Assembly: GCA_964552795.1 (NCBI GenBank)
Contig: CAZKIO010000016.1
Span: 1 to 64,000, forward strand
From: JAEUHZ01 sp964552795
GTDB lineage: Bacteria > Planctomycetota > UBA1135 > GCA-002686595
DNA length: 64,000 bases
Direction of reading: 5' to 3'
In this document: positions 1-8,679 of the stretch, piece after piece
How positions within the stretch are numbered: position 1 is the first letter of the stretch
How the letters are laid out: each line of letters opens with the position of its first letter
Position numbers and translations under genes: made by a program
Notes under the pieces: generated by a model
Seen by the model: only the letters and a program-made list of their open reading frames with translations
Databases searched by the model: none
Told to the model about the DNA's origin: nothing

Positions 1-1644
1 TCGCCGTGGGTCATGATCGCGGTCGCCTTGCACCTGATCGTGATCGCCGGCGCGGCGATCTTCTACACCGCGGGCCACACGCCCGAGCGCGCCGACGAGG
101 CGTTCGTGTTCCAGCCGAGCACGCGGCGCGCGATCGACGAACCGCCGCTCAAGCCCGAGGAGCTGCCCGACCGGCGCAGCGTGCCGCCCAACGAGCACGT
201 CGAGCTGACGTCGGTCGAGATCCCCTACGTCCCCGACGCCGCGCCGGTCCGCGAGGATCTGACGCAGGAGATCGGCAACCCGTTCAGCGCGCTGGACGCC
301 GGTGGCGGCGCCAGCGGAGCGATCGGCGTCGGCGGCGCGGGCACCCGCGGCAGCGGTCCCAGCGCATTCTCCGAACGCGGGACCATGGGCCCCGGCGGCC
401 CGCCGGGACGCCATCCCGATCGGCCCGGGCAGATCTTGGAGGAGGCCGTGCTCGAGGGCCTGCGCTGGCTCGCGCGCCATCAGAACGACGACGGATCGTG
501 GAGCCCGGCGACGCTGCGCGAGCGCTGCGACAGCGACCACCCCGCCTACAACCCCAGGAAAGCGTACACGCGCGACTACGACACGGGGCTCACCGGGCTC
601 GCGCTCCTGTGCTTCCTCGGCGCCGGACACAGCCACGAGTCGAAGGCCGACCTCGTGGACACCGCGCTGGGCCGGCGCCACAAGGTCGGCGACATCGTGA
701 AGCGCGGCCTGCAGTGGCTCGTGAAGCGCCAGAACGAGGACGGCTCGTTCAGCCCCGACCGCGCGTTCCTCTACAACGAGTCGCTGGCCGCGATGGCGGT
801 CGCCGAGGCCTACGGCCTCACGCAGTCGCGCTACTTCCGCGAGCCGGCGCAGCGCGCGGTCGGTTTCCTGCAGGCCGCGCAGCGCCCCAGCCCGCAGGGC
901 GACGGTCTGTGGGGCTGGCGCTACGCCTCGCGCCAGGACATCGAACGCTTCCACCGCGGCGCGGGTTCGCAGGACCCCGGACTGCAGAAGGAGTTGTTCG
1001 ACGCCGACACGTCGGTCACCGGCTGGGCGATCATGGCGCTGAAGTCGGCGCAGCTCTCGGGCCTGGTCGTCGATCCGCGCGCGATGGAGGGCGGCGCGGC
1101 CTTCGCGCGCTTCGTCACGCAACTGGCCGCGGACGGGCGCCCCACCGGGCTCGTCGGGTACCTCGACGCCAAGGGCGCGGGCGCCAAGGTCACCGGCCCG
1201 CACGACGAGTTCCAGTACCACCCCGGCACCATGTCGGCTCTGGGGATGTGCATCCGCATCTTCGCGCAGCATGACGTCGACGACCCGTTCCTGCGCGCGG
1301 GCGCCGACGAGATCGTGAAGGACCTGCCGCGCGTGTCGAAGGACAAGCTCTCGGTCGACTACTACTACTGGTACTACGCCTCGCTGGCGCTGAACCAGGT
1401 CGACGGGCCCGACGCCCCCAAGCGCACGGGCCGGCACTGGCCGCCGTGGAAGAAGGCCATGGAGGAAGCGGTCCTCGGGTTGCAGGACCGCGCCAAGTCG
1501 GACTGCACCCGCGGCGGCTGGATGGACCTGGACCGCTGGGCCTTCGATCACGGCGGGCCGCTGTACACGACGGCCCTCAACGTGCTGACCCTCGAGGTCT
1601 ACTACCGCTACCCCAACGCCTTCGGGGGCGGGAAGCGCAACTGA
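1..1644 (+). CDS. TonB-like helix fused to squalene-cyclase-like toroid, copy 1 (5' truncated by window edge)
   Basis: The frame is open to base 1 and the first residues (SPWVMIA) match the interior of the next gene, so the true start lies off the window and the ATG at 13 is internal. A membrane helix with a central His (ALHLIVIAG) is followed by an acidic/Pro-rich linker, a Gly-rich stretch, and about 400 residues of alpha/alpha repeats typical of prenyltransferase/squalene-oxidase repeat proteins (LRWLARHQNDDGSW, LQWLVKRQNEDGSF, GGWMDLDRWAFDHGG). The squalene-hopene cyclase DXDDTA acid motif is absent (DADTSVT at that place), so a cyclase function is unlikely. It is a tandem paralogue of the gene at 1915, nearly identical across the toroid and divergent in the linker. 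A 12-bp hairpin follows the stop. Role inferred: PMF-linked envelope protein. Confidence 0.85.
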   Translation, partial: SPWVMIAVALHLIVIAGAAIFYTAGHTPERADEAFVFQPSTRRAIDEPPLKPEELPDRRSVPPNEHVELTSVEIPYVPDAAPVREDLTQEIGNPFSALDAGGGASGAIGVGGAGTRGSGPSAFSERGTMGPGGPPGRHPDRPGQILEEAVLEGLRWLARHQNDDGSWSPATLRERCDSDHPAYNPRKAYTRDYDTGLTGLALLCFLGAGHSHESKADLVDTALGRRHKVGDIVKRGLQWLVKRQNEDGSFSPDRAFLYNESLAAMAVAEAYGLTQSRYFREPAQRAVGFLQAAQRPSPQGDGLWGWRYASRQDIERFHRGAGSQDPGLQKELFDADTSVTGWAIMALKSAQLSGLVVDPRAMEGGAAFARFVTQLAADGRPTGLVGYLDAKGAGAKVTGPHDEFQYHPGTMSALGMCIRIFAQHDVDDPFLRAGADEIVKDLPRVSKDKLSVDYYYWYYASLALNQVDGPDAPKRTGRHWPPWKKAMEEAVLGLQDRAKSDCTRGGWMDLDRWAFDHGGPLYTTALNVLTLEVYYRYPNAFGGGKRN

Positions 1645-1670
1645 GGCGGCTGGAGGGTGGTCTAGGAGGT

Positions 1671-1708
1671 GTCGGGCCCGCCTGGCGCACGCTGGGGGCG
1701 GGCCTGAC
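1671..1708 (+). terminator. Hairpin after toroid copy 1
   Basis: A 12-bp stem (1671-1682 with 1697-1708, one G-U pair) and a 14-base loop lie 27 bases after the stop and before the next promoter. No T-tract follows. It probably separates copy 1 from the operon of copy 2. Confidence 0.5.
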
Positions 1709-1728
1709 TCCGGGGCGTCCCCGCGTGA

Positions 1729-1756
1729 TTGTCAGCGCGTCAGAATCGGGTAACAT
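1729..1756 (+). promoter_or_regulatory. Sigma-70-type promoter of the toroid/TPR/ExbBDD operon
   Basis: TTGTCA (1729-1734), a 16-base spacer and TAACAT (1751-1756) predict a start near 1763 and a leader of about 150 bases before the ATG at 1915. It is one of the few promoters in the window with both boxes recognisable. Confidence 0.6.
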
Positions 1757-1803
1757 CCCGCCCCCTCCAGGGTAGGAACGGGACGGTGGACCTCGGCGCG
1801 ACC

Positions 1804-1821
1804 TGGCCAACGCGTTGGCCA
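1804..1821. promoter_or_regulatory. Perfect 18-bp palindrome in the operon leader (candidate operator)
   Basis: TGGCCAACGCGTTGGCCA is a perfect inverted repeat without spacer, about 40-60 bases downstream of the predicted transcription start. With no loop it is more likely a dimeric repressor site than an RNA hairpin. No cognate regulator is adjacent. Confidence 0.45.
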
Positions 1822-1914
1822 TCCGGGGTATTCCGAACCTTCTCATCCCGGTAGGCGGCGGCAGTCGAGCCGGCCCGCCCCCCCGTGGGGCCCAACCGAA
1901 CGAGGCGACGAACG

Positions 1915-3648
1915 ATGGCGGAGTCCAGGGGTTTCAACCCGATCCAGTTCCTGAAGGATGCTTCCAGGAACTCGCCGTGGGTCATGATCGCGTTCGCGCT
2001 CCACGTGATCGTGCTGGCGGGCGCCGCGGTGTTCTACACCTCCAGCCACGGGCCGAAGAAGGAAGAGGAAGCCGTCACGATCGGCATTTCCAAGCCCAAG
2101 GCGCTCGAGGAGGAGATCGTCATCCCGCCCGAGCAGATCGACCGCAAGTCGATCCCGAAGAACGAGGAAGCCGAGCTCGTCTCCTTCGAGGAGGACGTCT
2201 ACATCCCGACGACCGAGGCCGTGCCCGAGGACCTGTTCCAGGACCGCGGCGATCCGCTGGCCGATGCGACCGGCGGCACGACGGGCGGCACCGCGATCGG
2301 CGTGGGCAACGTCGGGCACGCCGGCCTGCGCCCCACCGCGTTCGGCGGGCGGCGGCTGGGCACCGGCCCGCGCAAGGGCCGACCGGGCGGACCGACGCAG
2401 GGCACCGAGCGCGCCGTGCTCGACGGCCTGCGCTGGCTCGTGCGCCACCAGAACGACGACGGCTCGTGGAGCCCGGCGACGCTGCGCGAGCGCTGCGACA
2501 GCGACAACCCGGCCTACAACCCCAAGAAGCCGTACCTGAACCACTACGACACCGGCCTGACCGGCATGGCGCTCCTGTGCTTCCTCGGCGCGGGTTTCAG
2601 CCACGAGTCCAAGCAGGACATCGTCGACACGTCGATGGGCAAGCGCCACAAGATCGGCGAGGTCGTGAAGAAGGGCCTGCAGTGGCTGGTCAAGGCGCAG
2701 AACCCCGACGGCTCGTTCAGCAAGGACCGCGTGTTCATGTACAACGAGGCCCTGGCCTGCATGGCCGTGACCGAGGCCTTCGGCCTGACGCAGGCGCGCT
2801 ACTGGCGCGATCCGGCGCAGAAGGCGCTGAGCTTCATCCAGGCCGCGCAGCGGCCCAGCCCGCAGGGCAGCGGCCTGTGGGGTTGGCGCTACGCCTCGCG
2901 CCAGGAGATCGAGCAGTTCCACCGCGGCGCGGGCAGCCAGGACGCCGAGCTCCTGAAGGAGCTCTACGACTCCGACACGTCGGTCACCGCCTGGTGCATC
3001 ATGGCGCTCAAGTCGGGCCAGCTCTCGGGACTGGACGTCAGCCAGGAGTCGATGGCGGGCGGCTACGCCTTCTCCAACTTCGTGACGCAGATGGGCGCCG
3101 ACGGCAAGCCCACGGGCCTGGTCGGCTACCTCGACGCCAAGGGCGCGGGCGCCAAGGTGACCGGCCCCAACGACAACTACATCTACCACCCCGCCTCGAT
3201 CTCGGCGCTGGGGATGTGCATCCGGATCTTCACGCAGCACGATCCCGACGATCCGTTCCTGCGCGCCGCGGGCGACGTGATCGTCAAGGACCTGCCGACG
3301 ATCTCCAAGGACAAGCTGTCGATCGACTACTACTACTGGTACTACGCCTCGCTGGCGCTGAACCAGATCGACGGCCCGGACGCGCCCAAGAAGACCAACA
3401 AGTACTGGCCGGCGTGGAACAAGGCGATGGTCGACGCGGTCATCGCCCTGCAGGACCACACCGAGCGCGCGTGCACCAACGGCGGCTGGATGGACATGGA
3501 CCGCTGGGCCTTCGACCACGGCGGGCCGCTGTACACGACGGCCATCAACGTGCTCACGCTGGAGGTCTACTACCGCTACGAGAACGCGTTCGGCGCGGTG
3601 AAGACCGTCGCGAACAAGGGCTCCAAGTCCGGCTCGGATGAGAAGTAG
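1915..3648 (+). CDS. TonB-like helix fused to squalene-cyclase-like toroid, copy 2
   Basis: 577 aa. ATG at 1915 is preferred over an upstream GTG at 1885, as it gives a short polar N-terminus (MAESRGFNPIQFLKDAS). The membrane helix spans residues 22-42 and has His30 in its middle. The segment SPWVMIAFALHVIVLAGA resembles the TonB N-terminal helix, whose conserved His is needed for ExbB/ExbD coupling; the Ser four residues before it in TonB is Ala here. A charged Pro/Glu linker (to about 110) and a Gly-rich stretch (to about 170) precede alpha/alpha repeats to the C-terminus, with no DXDDTA cyclase motif. It heads an operon with two TPR proteins, ExbB and two ExbD. Inferred role: energised transducer or scaffold in the periplasm. 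The toroid ligand is unknown. Confidence 0.85.
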   Translation: MAESRGFNPIQFLKDASRNSPWVMIAFALHVIVLAGAAVFYTSSHGPKKEEEAVTIGISKPKALEEEIVIPPEQIDRKSIPKNEEAELVSFEEDVYIPTTEAVPEDLFQDRGDPLADATGGTTGGTAIGVGNVGHAGLRPTAFGGRRLGTGPRKGRPGGPTQGTERAVLDGLRWLVRHQNDDGSWSPATLRERCDSDNPAYNPKKPYLNHYDTGLTGMALLCFLGAGFSHESKQDIVDTSMGKRHKIGEVVKKGLQWLVKAQNPDGSFSKDRVFMYNEALACMAVTEAFGLTQARYWRDPAQKALSFIQAAQRPSPQGSGLWGWRYASRQEIEQFHRGAGSQDAELLKELYDSDTSVTAWCIMALKSGQLSGLDVSQESMAGGYAFSNFVTQMGADGKPTGLVGYLDAKGAGAKVTGPNDNYIYHPASISALGMCIRIFTQHDPDDPFLRAAGDVIVKDLPTISKDKLSIDYYYWYYASLALNQIDGPDAPKKTNKYWPAWNKAMVDAVIALQDHTERACTNGGWMDMDRWAFDHGGPLYTTAINVLTLEVYYRYENAFGAVKTVANKGSKSGSDEK

Positions 3649-3706
3649 GGTCCCGCAGCCCGCCTCGCCGCCCACCACCGTCCCTCTCCAACCTCCGATC
3701 TCCCGA

Positions 3707-6544
3707 ATGAGCGCGCGCTGGATCGCTGCTTCCGTCTTCGTCGCCTTCGCCGGCACCGCCTTCGGCCAGTCCGAAGCCGTGCTGGGCCGGGCCGACGCCG
3801 CCTTTGCCCAGAGCCTCCTGAAGGCCGGCTACCCCGACCTCGCGAGCCAGCTCTGCGAGCTGCTCCAGCGCAAGGGCAACCTCGAACCCGAGGAAGCCGT
3901 GGGCGTGCGCGCGCTGTACCTCGATCTGCGCCTGGACCTCGCCCTCAAGGAGTCGGACCTCCTGAAGCGCAAGGATCTCTTGACCACGATCCTCCAGGAG
4001 AAGGAGGACCTGATCCGGCAGTACGCCGGCCGCAAGGTCGCGCAGGACGCGACGGCTTCGCTGCCCGAGATCTACCAGAAGCTGGGCGAGACGATCTCGG
4101 TCGCGATCCAGAAGGAGAAGGACCCGGCGGTGATCGCGCAGCTCCAGAAGGACGGCGCGGACACCTTCAAGGCCGCCGAGCAGAAGCTCGAGGCGCGCAT
4201 CGAGGACCTCAAGCAGGCCCTGTCCGAGAGCACCAGCGCCAATCCGGCGCTCGAGGACCAGCTCGTGGCGGCGCGCTACAACCTGCCGCGCACCTACTAC
4301 TTCCACGCGCTGCTGTTCGGCAAGAGCGACACCCTGTCGCGCGACACGCTCCTCGACCAGGCGATCACGCTGTTCCAGGAGTTCGGCCTCGACTACAGCG
4401 ACCGGCTCTTCTACTTCGAGGGCCTGGTCTACGAGGGCCTGTGCTCGAAGGAGAAGGGCGCCGTCGAGGACGCGCTCCTGGCCTTCGACGACGCCATCCG
4501 GCTGCGCGAGCTGTACGGCGAACGCGACGGCCGCGGCCTGTGGCCGATGGAGCCGGTGGCGGCCGACCTGGTGTCGTGGGCCATCCTGCAGAAGATGGAG
4601 TTCCTGAACGAGCTCGGGCGCACGCAGGAGGCGATCGACACCGCCAAGGACTTCTGGAACACGACCCACTCGCCCCAGGAGACGCGCTACGGCCTGGCGG
4701 TCCTGGCCGCGCGCGCCGAGGCGCATCTCAAGCTGGGCGACACCAAGTCCGCCGGCGAGATGGCCGAGAAGCTGGTCGAGTACGACCCGCGCGGCCCCTG
4801 GGGCGGCACCGGCCGCGAGATCCAGGGGCGCCTCTTGGCCTCCGGCGGCACGATGGAGCCGGACAAGATGCTGCGCATCGCGCAGACGCTGCTCGACCGC
4901 GGCGACCCCGACCAGGCGCTGCGCGTGGCGCGCCAGGCCGCCGACGCGGTCGGCCGCGATCCTGCGCTGGCCAGCGTGGGCGTCAACGCCTGGCTGATGA
5001 TCGGCACGATCTACCTGCGCCGCGACCCCGCCTGGGACCACGAGGCGGCGCTGGCTTTCGACATCGCGGCCGAGCGCTTCGGCGGCGACGAGCAGGCGGC
5101 CGAGGCGGTCTACCAGTCGATGCAGGCCTACTCGCGCCTGGCGCGCGCCGAGCGCAAGACGATCTACAAGGATCGCGCGGCCGAGCGCCAGCGCACGCTC
5201 GCGTCGCGCTACACGAACAGCCCGCGTGCCGCCTGGGCCCAGCTCCAGGAAGCCGAGGACCTGGTCGGCGAGGGCAAGTACGTGGAGGCCGCGGAGCTGT
5301 ACGGCCGCGTGCAGCCGTCCTCCAGCGTGTACCTCGAGGCGCAGTTCCGCGCCGGCGACTGCTACTTCCTGCAGGCCTACGAGCTGCTCAAGAAGGACGC
5401 GACCAAGGCCGAGGGCAAGACCTTCGCGCAGCAGGCCGAGCGCCTGATGCGCAAGGCGATGGCCGACGCGGACAAGGAGTGGGCGGACACGCTCGACTTC
5501 CAGAAGAAGGCGACGCTCGACGGCCTGGGGCTGCGCGCGCGCAACCGCCTCGCCCAGCTCTACCTCCTGCCCGACCTGGGGAAGGCCGCCGAGGTCCTCA
5601 CGCTGCTGGAGGGCACCGACGAGCGCTTCGCCAGCAACGAGGAAGTGATCAGCACGTTCTGGCGCTACCGCATCGACGCGCTGCGACAGCTCGGCAAGCT
5701 GGACGAAGCCGTCACGATGCTCGACGCCCTGATGCGCCGCACGCCCGACTCCAAGGCGATCGGCCCGGCCGCGGGCAACCTGGCGCGCGCGCTCGACGAG
5801 CGCTACTTCGAACTGCGCGACAAGGAGAAGAAGCCCAAGGAAGCGGCCGAGATGCTGCGCAAGGCGGCCGGCTACTACGCGATCGAAGGGCGCGCGCTGC
5901 TGCAGAGCGACAACCCCAACGTGCGCAAGATCGAGACCACGGCCATGCGCCTGTTCACGATCGGCCTGATCGCCAACGAGGTGCCGGACGACCAGCAGAC
6001 CTTCGTCGGCTGGGATCCGAAGAACACCAAGGAGGAGTCGCACTGGAAGCTCTCGGCCGAACTGCTGGCGGCCGCGCTGCGCATCCTGCCGGGATACGCC
6101 ATGCAGATCACCGAGGCGCGCAGCCTGGGCTACCTGGGACAGTACGACCGCGCGGCGTCGATCCTCGGCACGCTGTTCGACCGCGAGCCCCTCTACGACG
6201 CCGACAAGAAGGTGCTGAACCGCCAGCTCCTGCGCAGCAAGCCCGACCTCCTGGGCGCATACATCGAGTGGGGCGTCGCCGAGCACCTGGTCGCGGTCAA
6301 GGACAGCGACACCGACCGCTACCGCCGCGCGCAGGTCATCCTGGGCGTCATGGTCCGCAACCTCGACGCCAACACCCGCAGCTGGTGGTGGGCCAAGTAC
6401 TACGAGATCCGCAACGCGCTCTACGCCGGCCTCTACAACGACGCGCGCTTCCTGTTCAACGACCTGGAGCGCACGACGTCCGGCATGGGCAAGGACTTCG
6501 GTCTCGAGCCCCTGTTCCGCAAGCTGAAGGACGAGCTGAAGTGA
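3707..6544 (+). CDS. Large exported TPR-repeat protein
   Basis: 945 aa. The start at 3707 gives a clear signal peptide (MSARWIAASVFVAFAGTAFGQ, cut before SEA); upstream in-frame starts would spoil it. The rest is almost wholly helical, rich in Ala/Glu/Lys/Leu, with repeated tetratricopeptide-type helix pairs (for example LLDRGDPDQALRVARQAADA). No catalytic motif is visible. It sits between the toroid protein and a second TPR protein, upstream of ExbB/ExbD, so it probably acts as a periplasmic scaffold for that complex. Spacing to the previous gene is 58 bases with no strong Shine-Dalgarno. Confidence 0.85.
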   Translation: MSARWIAASVFVAFAGTAFGQSEAVLGRADAAFAQSLLKAGYPDLASQLCELLQRKGNLEPEEAVGVRALYLDLRLDLALKESDLLKRKDLLTTILQEKEDLIRQYAGRKVAQDATASLPEIYQKLGETISVAIQKEKDPAVIAQLQKDGADTFKAAEQKLEARIEDLKQALSESTSANPALEDQLVAARYNLPRTYYFHALLFGKSDTLSRDTLLDQAITLFQEFGLDYSDRLFYFEGLVYEGLCSKEKGAVEDALLAFDDAIRLRELYGERDGRGLWPMEPVAADLVSWAILQKMEFLNELGRTQEAIDTAKDFWNTTHSPQETRYGLAVLAARAEAHLKLGDTKSAGEMAEKLVEYDPRGPWGGTGREIQGRLLASGGTMEPDKMLRIAQTLLDRGDPDQALRVARQAADAVGRDPALASVGVNAWLMIGTIYLRRDPAWDHEAALAFDIAAERFGGDEQAAEAVYQSMQAYSRLARAERKTIYKDRAAERQRTLASRYTNSPRAAWAQLQEAEDLVGEGKYVEAAELYGRVQPSSSVYLEAQFRAGDCYFLQAYELLKKDATKAEGKTFAQQAERLMRKAMADADKEWADTLDFQKKATLDGLGLRARNRLAQLYLLPDLGKAAEVLTLLEGTDERFASNEEVISTFWRYRIDALRQLGKLDEAVTMLDALMRRTPDSKAIGPAAGNLARALDERYFELRDKEKKPKEAAEMLRKAAGYYAIEGRALLQSDNPNVRKIETTAMRLFTIGLIANEVPDDQQTFVGWDPKNTKEESHWKLSAELLAAALRILPGYAMQITEARSLGYLGQYDRAASILGTLFDREPLYDADKKVLNRQLLRSKPDLLGAYIEWGVAEHLVAVKDSDTDRYRRAQVILGVMVRNLDANTRSWWWAKYYEIRNALYAGLYNDARFLFNDLERTTSGMGKDFGLEPLFRKLKDELK

Positions 6545-6618
6545 GCCACGCCACCGGCCGCGCGACCCCGACCCGAACGACGACGCCCTCCACGAGACCG
6601 ACCCCGATCCACACGAAC

Positions 6619-7764
6619 ATGCGCAGTGTCCTCAAGACCGCTCTGCTGGGGCTCGCCCTGGCCGTCCCCGCCCTGGCCGCCGCCGCGACGGCCGCGGCCG
6701 CCACGCCCGTCGCGCCCGCGCAGGATTCCAACCGGGACGTCGTGCGCCTGAAGTCGGGCGCGTCGGAGCTCGGCCGCATCAAGAGCATGGACTTCTCGGG
6801 CCTGGACATCGATCCGGTCCGCGGCGAGACCAAGCGCATCTCGTGGAACGACGTGGCCGCGGGCGGCGTGTCCTTCGCAGCGCCCGAGTACATGCAGGTG
6901 CGCGACCTGCTGGATCAGAACAAGTTCGACGACGCGCTGCCCCTGCTCGAGAGCCTGAAGGCCGACACCAAGCTGCGCGCGCCGATCAGGCAGAGCGTGC
7001 TCTACTTCCTGGGCGTCGTGCAGCAGCGCCGCGGCGACGCCGACGCGGCACTCGCCACGTACACGGAGCTCCTCAAGGAGTTCCCCAAGTCGCGCTACCT
7101 GATGGAGGTCGGCGAGGCGCTGGTCGCCATCCACGTCGCCAAGAAGGACTACACCGGCGCCGCACGCGCGCTGGACCAGATGTCGTCGGACGCGCTCGCC
7201 GTCGGCGCCGACTCGAGCCTCAGCGCCGGCGTCAACGTGCTGAAGGGGCGCCTGTTCGAGGAGCAGGGCAAGCACGCCGAGGCGCGCGCCGCGTACGGCG
7301 TGGCGGCCTCGGCCGCGGGCGTGCCGAACTCGGTGCAGATGCAGGCCGAACTGGGCCAGGCGCGCTGCGCCATCGCCCTCAACCAGAAGCCCGAGGGCGA
7401 GTCCCTGTTCCGCAAGCTGATCGGCAAGGACGGCCCCAACCCCGTCATGGCCGGCGCGTGGAACGGGCTGGCCGACCTGACGCTGGAGCGCGGCCGCACC
7501 GCCAACTCGAACAAGGGCGACGCCGAGGTGATCCTCGACGCGCTCTACATGTACCTGCGCGGCGCCGTGCAGTACGCGCCCCTGCCGGGCGAGTCGACGC
7601 TCGAGTACGAGCGCGCCCTGGCCGGCAGCGCCACATGCTTCACGTACCTCTCGCAACTCGAGTCCGTGGCCGATCGCAAGCGGCTCTACGCCGAGCGCGG
7701 CGCCGCCCGCATCAACCAGCTCCGCAAGGAGTTCCCCACCTCGATCTTCCTCAAGGGCAATTGA
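6619..7764 (+). CDS. Exported TPR protein with N-terminal small beta domain
   Basis: 381 aa. ATG at 6619 opens an Ala-rich signal peptide of about 35 residues. Residues 38-80 (DVVRLKSGASELGRIKSMDF...) look like a short beta-barrel of the type that begins VxLKxGxxxxGxI; after that come TPR-like helices to the end (DALPLLESLKADTK, RGDADAALATYTELLKEFP). It is the second periplasmic TPR protein of the ExbB/ExbD operon. In related planctomycete and Bacteroidetes ExbBD loci, TPR proteins commonly accompany the motor; the direct partner cannot be read from sequence. Confidence 0.8.
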   Translation: MRSVLKTALLGLALAVPALAAAATAAAATPVAPAQDSNRDVVRLKSGASELGRIKSMDFSGLDIDPVRGETKRISWNDVAAGGVSFAAPEYMQVRDLLDQNKFDDALPLLESLKADTKLRAPIRQSVLYFLGVVQQRRGDADAALATYTELLKEFPKSRYLMEVGEALVAIHVAKKDYTGAARALDQMSSDALAVGADSSLSAGVNVLKGRLFEEQGKHAEARAAYGVAASAAGVPNSVQMQAELGQARCAIALNQKPEGESLFRKLIGKDGPNPVMAGAWNGLADLTLERGRTANSNKGDAEVILDALYMYLRGAVQYAPLPGESTLEYERALAGSATCFTYLSQLESVADRKRLYAERGAARINQLRKEFPTSIFLKGN

Positions 7765-7823
7765 GTTCGCGCGAGACCCCGAGAACGGATCCCCCCAACA
7801 TCCCCAGCAAGGACCAGAACGCA

Positions 7824-8570
7824 GTGATCACCCCCCGCACCAAGAAACTCCTGTCCATGCTCGCGATCGCGTTCGTCGCCTTCGCGGGCATCGCTTTGGC
7901 GCAAGCCGGCGATGACGCCTTCCACAGCGCGCCCAAGCGCACGTGGTGGCAGCTCTTCCAGACGACGGGCCCCGTCGGCTGGATGATGCTCGCGACCTCG
8001 ATGACCGGCACCGCGCTGGTGATCGAGCACATCGTCAACATCCGCCGCGAGAAGCTGGCGCCCACGCCGCTGGCGCAGGACCTGCAGGCCCTGATCGAGG
8101 AAGGCCAGTACGACGAGGCGGTCGAACTGTGCGACCAGGAAGGCGGGTACCTCTCGAACCTGGTCGGCTCGGCGCTGCGCATGCGCCACGCCGGCTACGG
8201 CGAGATGGTCAACAGCCTCGAGCAGGCGGTCATCGAGGAGTCGTTCAAGCTCCAGACCAAGATCAGCTACCTGTCGCTGATCGGGAACATCGGACCCCTG
8301 CTGGGCCTCCTGGGCACGGTGACGGGCATGATCGCGGCGTTCCAGGTGATCGAGGGCCTCAAGGCCCCGACGCCCAAGGACCTGGCGGTCGGCGTGTACG
8401 AGTCGCTCGTGAACACGACCCTCGGCCTCTTCATCGGCATCGTGTTCCTGACGGCGTACTTCATCTTCAAGAACATGGTCACGAAGATGTGCCTGTCCAT
8501 GAACCTCCAGGCGGTCGAGTTGATCACCTCGCTCGCCGGCAAGGAGCACCAGCAGGGCGCCCGCCACTGA
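7824..8570 (+). CDS. exbB: ExbB/TolQ/MotA-family proton channel subunit
   Basis: 248 aa. The GTG at 7824 is chosen because an AAGGA box lies 10 bases upstream and it gives a basic n-region (ITPRTKKLLS) before the hydrophobic signal segment ending ALAQ; ATG at 7857 is the alternative. After the signal come three membrane helices: near residues 45-70 (GPVGWMMLATSMTGTALVIE), a second containing GPLLGLLGTVTGMIAAF, and a third containing VNTTLGLFIGIVFL. The Thr residues in helices 2 and 3 match the polar pore residues of ExbB. It forms the pentameric stator around ExbD helices and converts PMF to motion. The signal peptide is an addition relative to E. coli ExbB. Confidence 0.92.
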   Translation: MITPRTKKLLSMLAIAFVAFAGIALAQAGDDAFHSAPKRTWWQLFQTTGPVGWMMLATSMTGTALVIEHIVNIRREKLAPTPLAQDLQALIEEGQYDEAVELCDQEGGYLSNLVGSALRMRHAGYGEMVNSLEQAVIEESFKLQTKISYLSLIGNIGPLLGLLGTVTGMIAAFQVIEGLKAPTPKDLAVGVYESLVNTTLGLFIGIVFLTAYFIFKNMVTKMCLSMNLQAVELITSLAGKEHQQGARH

Positions 8571-8581
8571 GACAGCGGCTC

Positions 8582-8605
8582 GCCCGCCGGCCCCGGCCGG
8601 CGGGC
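8582..8605 (+). repeat. GC hairpin between exbB and exbD1
   Basis: A near-perfect inverted repeat (8582-8592 with 8595-8605; about 10 bp with a tetraloop) 12 bases after the exbB stop. The operon clearly continues, so this may be a partial terminator or an RNA-stability element that lowers exbD output relative to exbB. Confidence 0.45.
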
Positions 8606-8679
8606 GGGCACGATCGAACGACCCCGACCGCGGACGAGCCCGAGCCCCCCCCACATACCCGACTCACAGGACCCCACCG

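Noticed and set aside
1..3648. Annotation of the toroid proteins as squalene-hopene cyclases or prenyltransferases
   Set aside because: The DXDDTA acid motif is absent (DADTSVT/DSDTSVT), there is an N-terminal membrane helix and the genes sit with ExbB/ExbD rather than hopanoid genes.
3554..6286. A 910-codon open frame on the minus strand opposite the large TPR gene
   Set aside because: It is rich in Arg/Leu/Val/Gly with no motif, arises from the GC-rich third positions of the plus-strand gene, and the plus strand has a signal peptide and TPR pattern. Similar long antisense frames across the window were dropped for the same reason.
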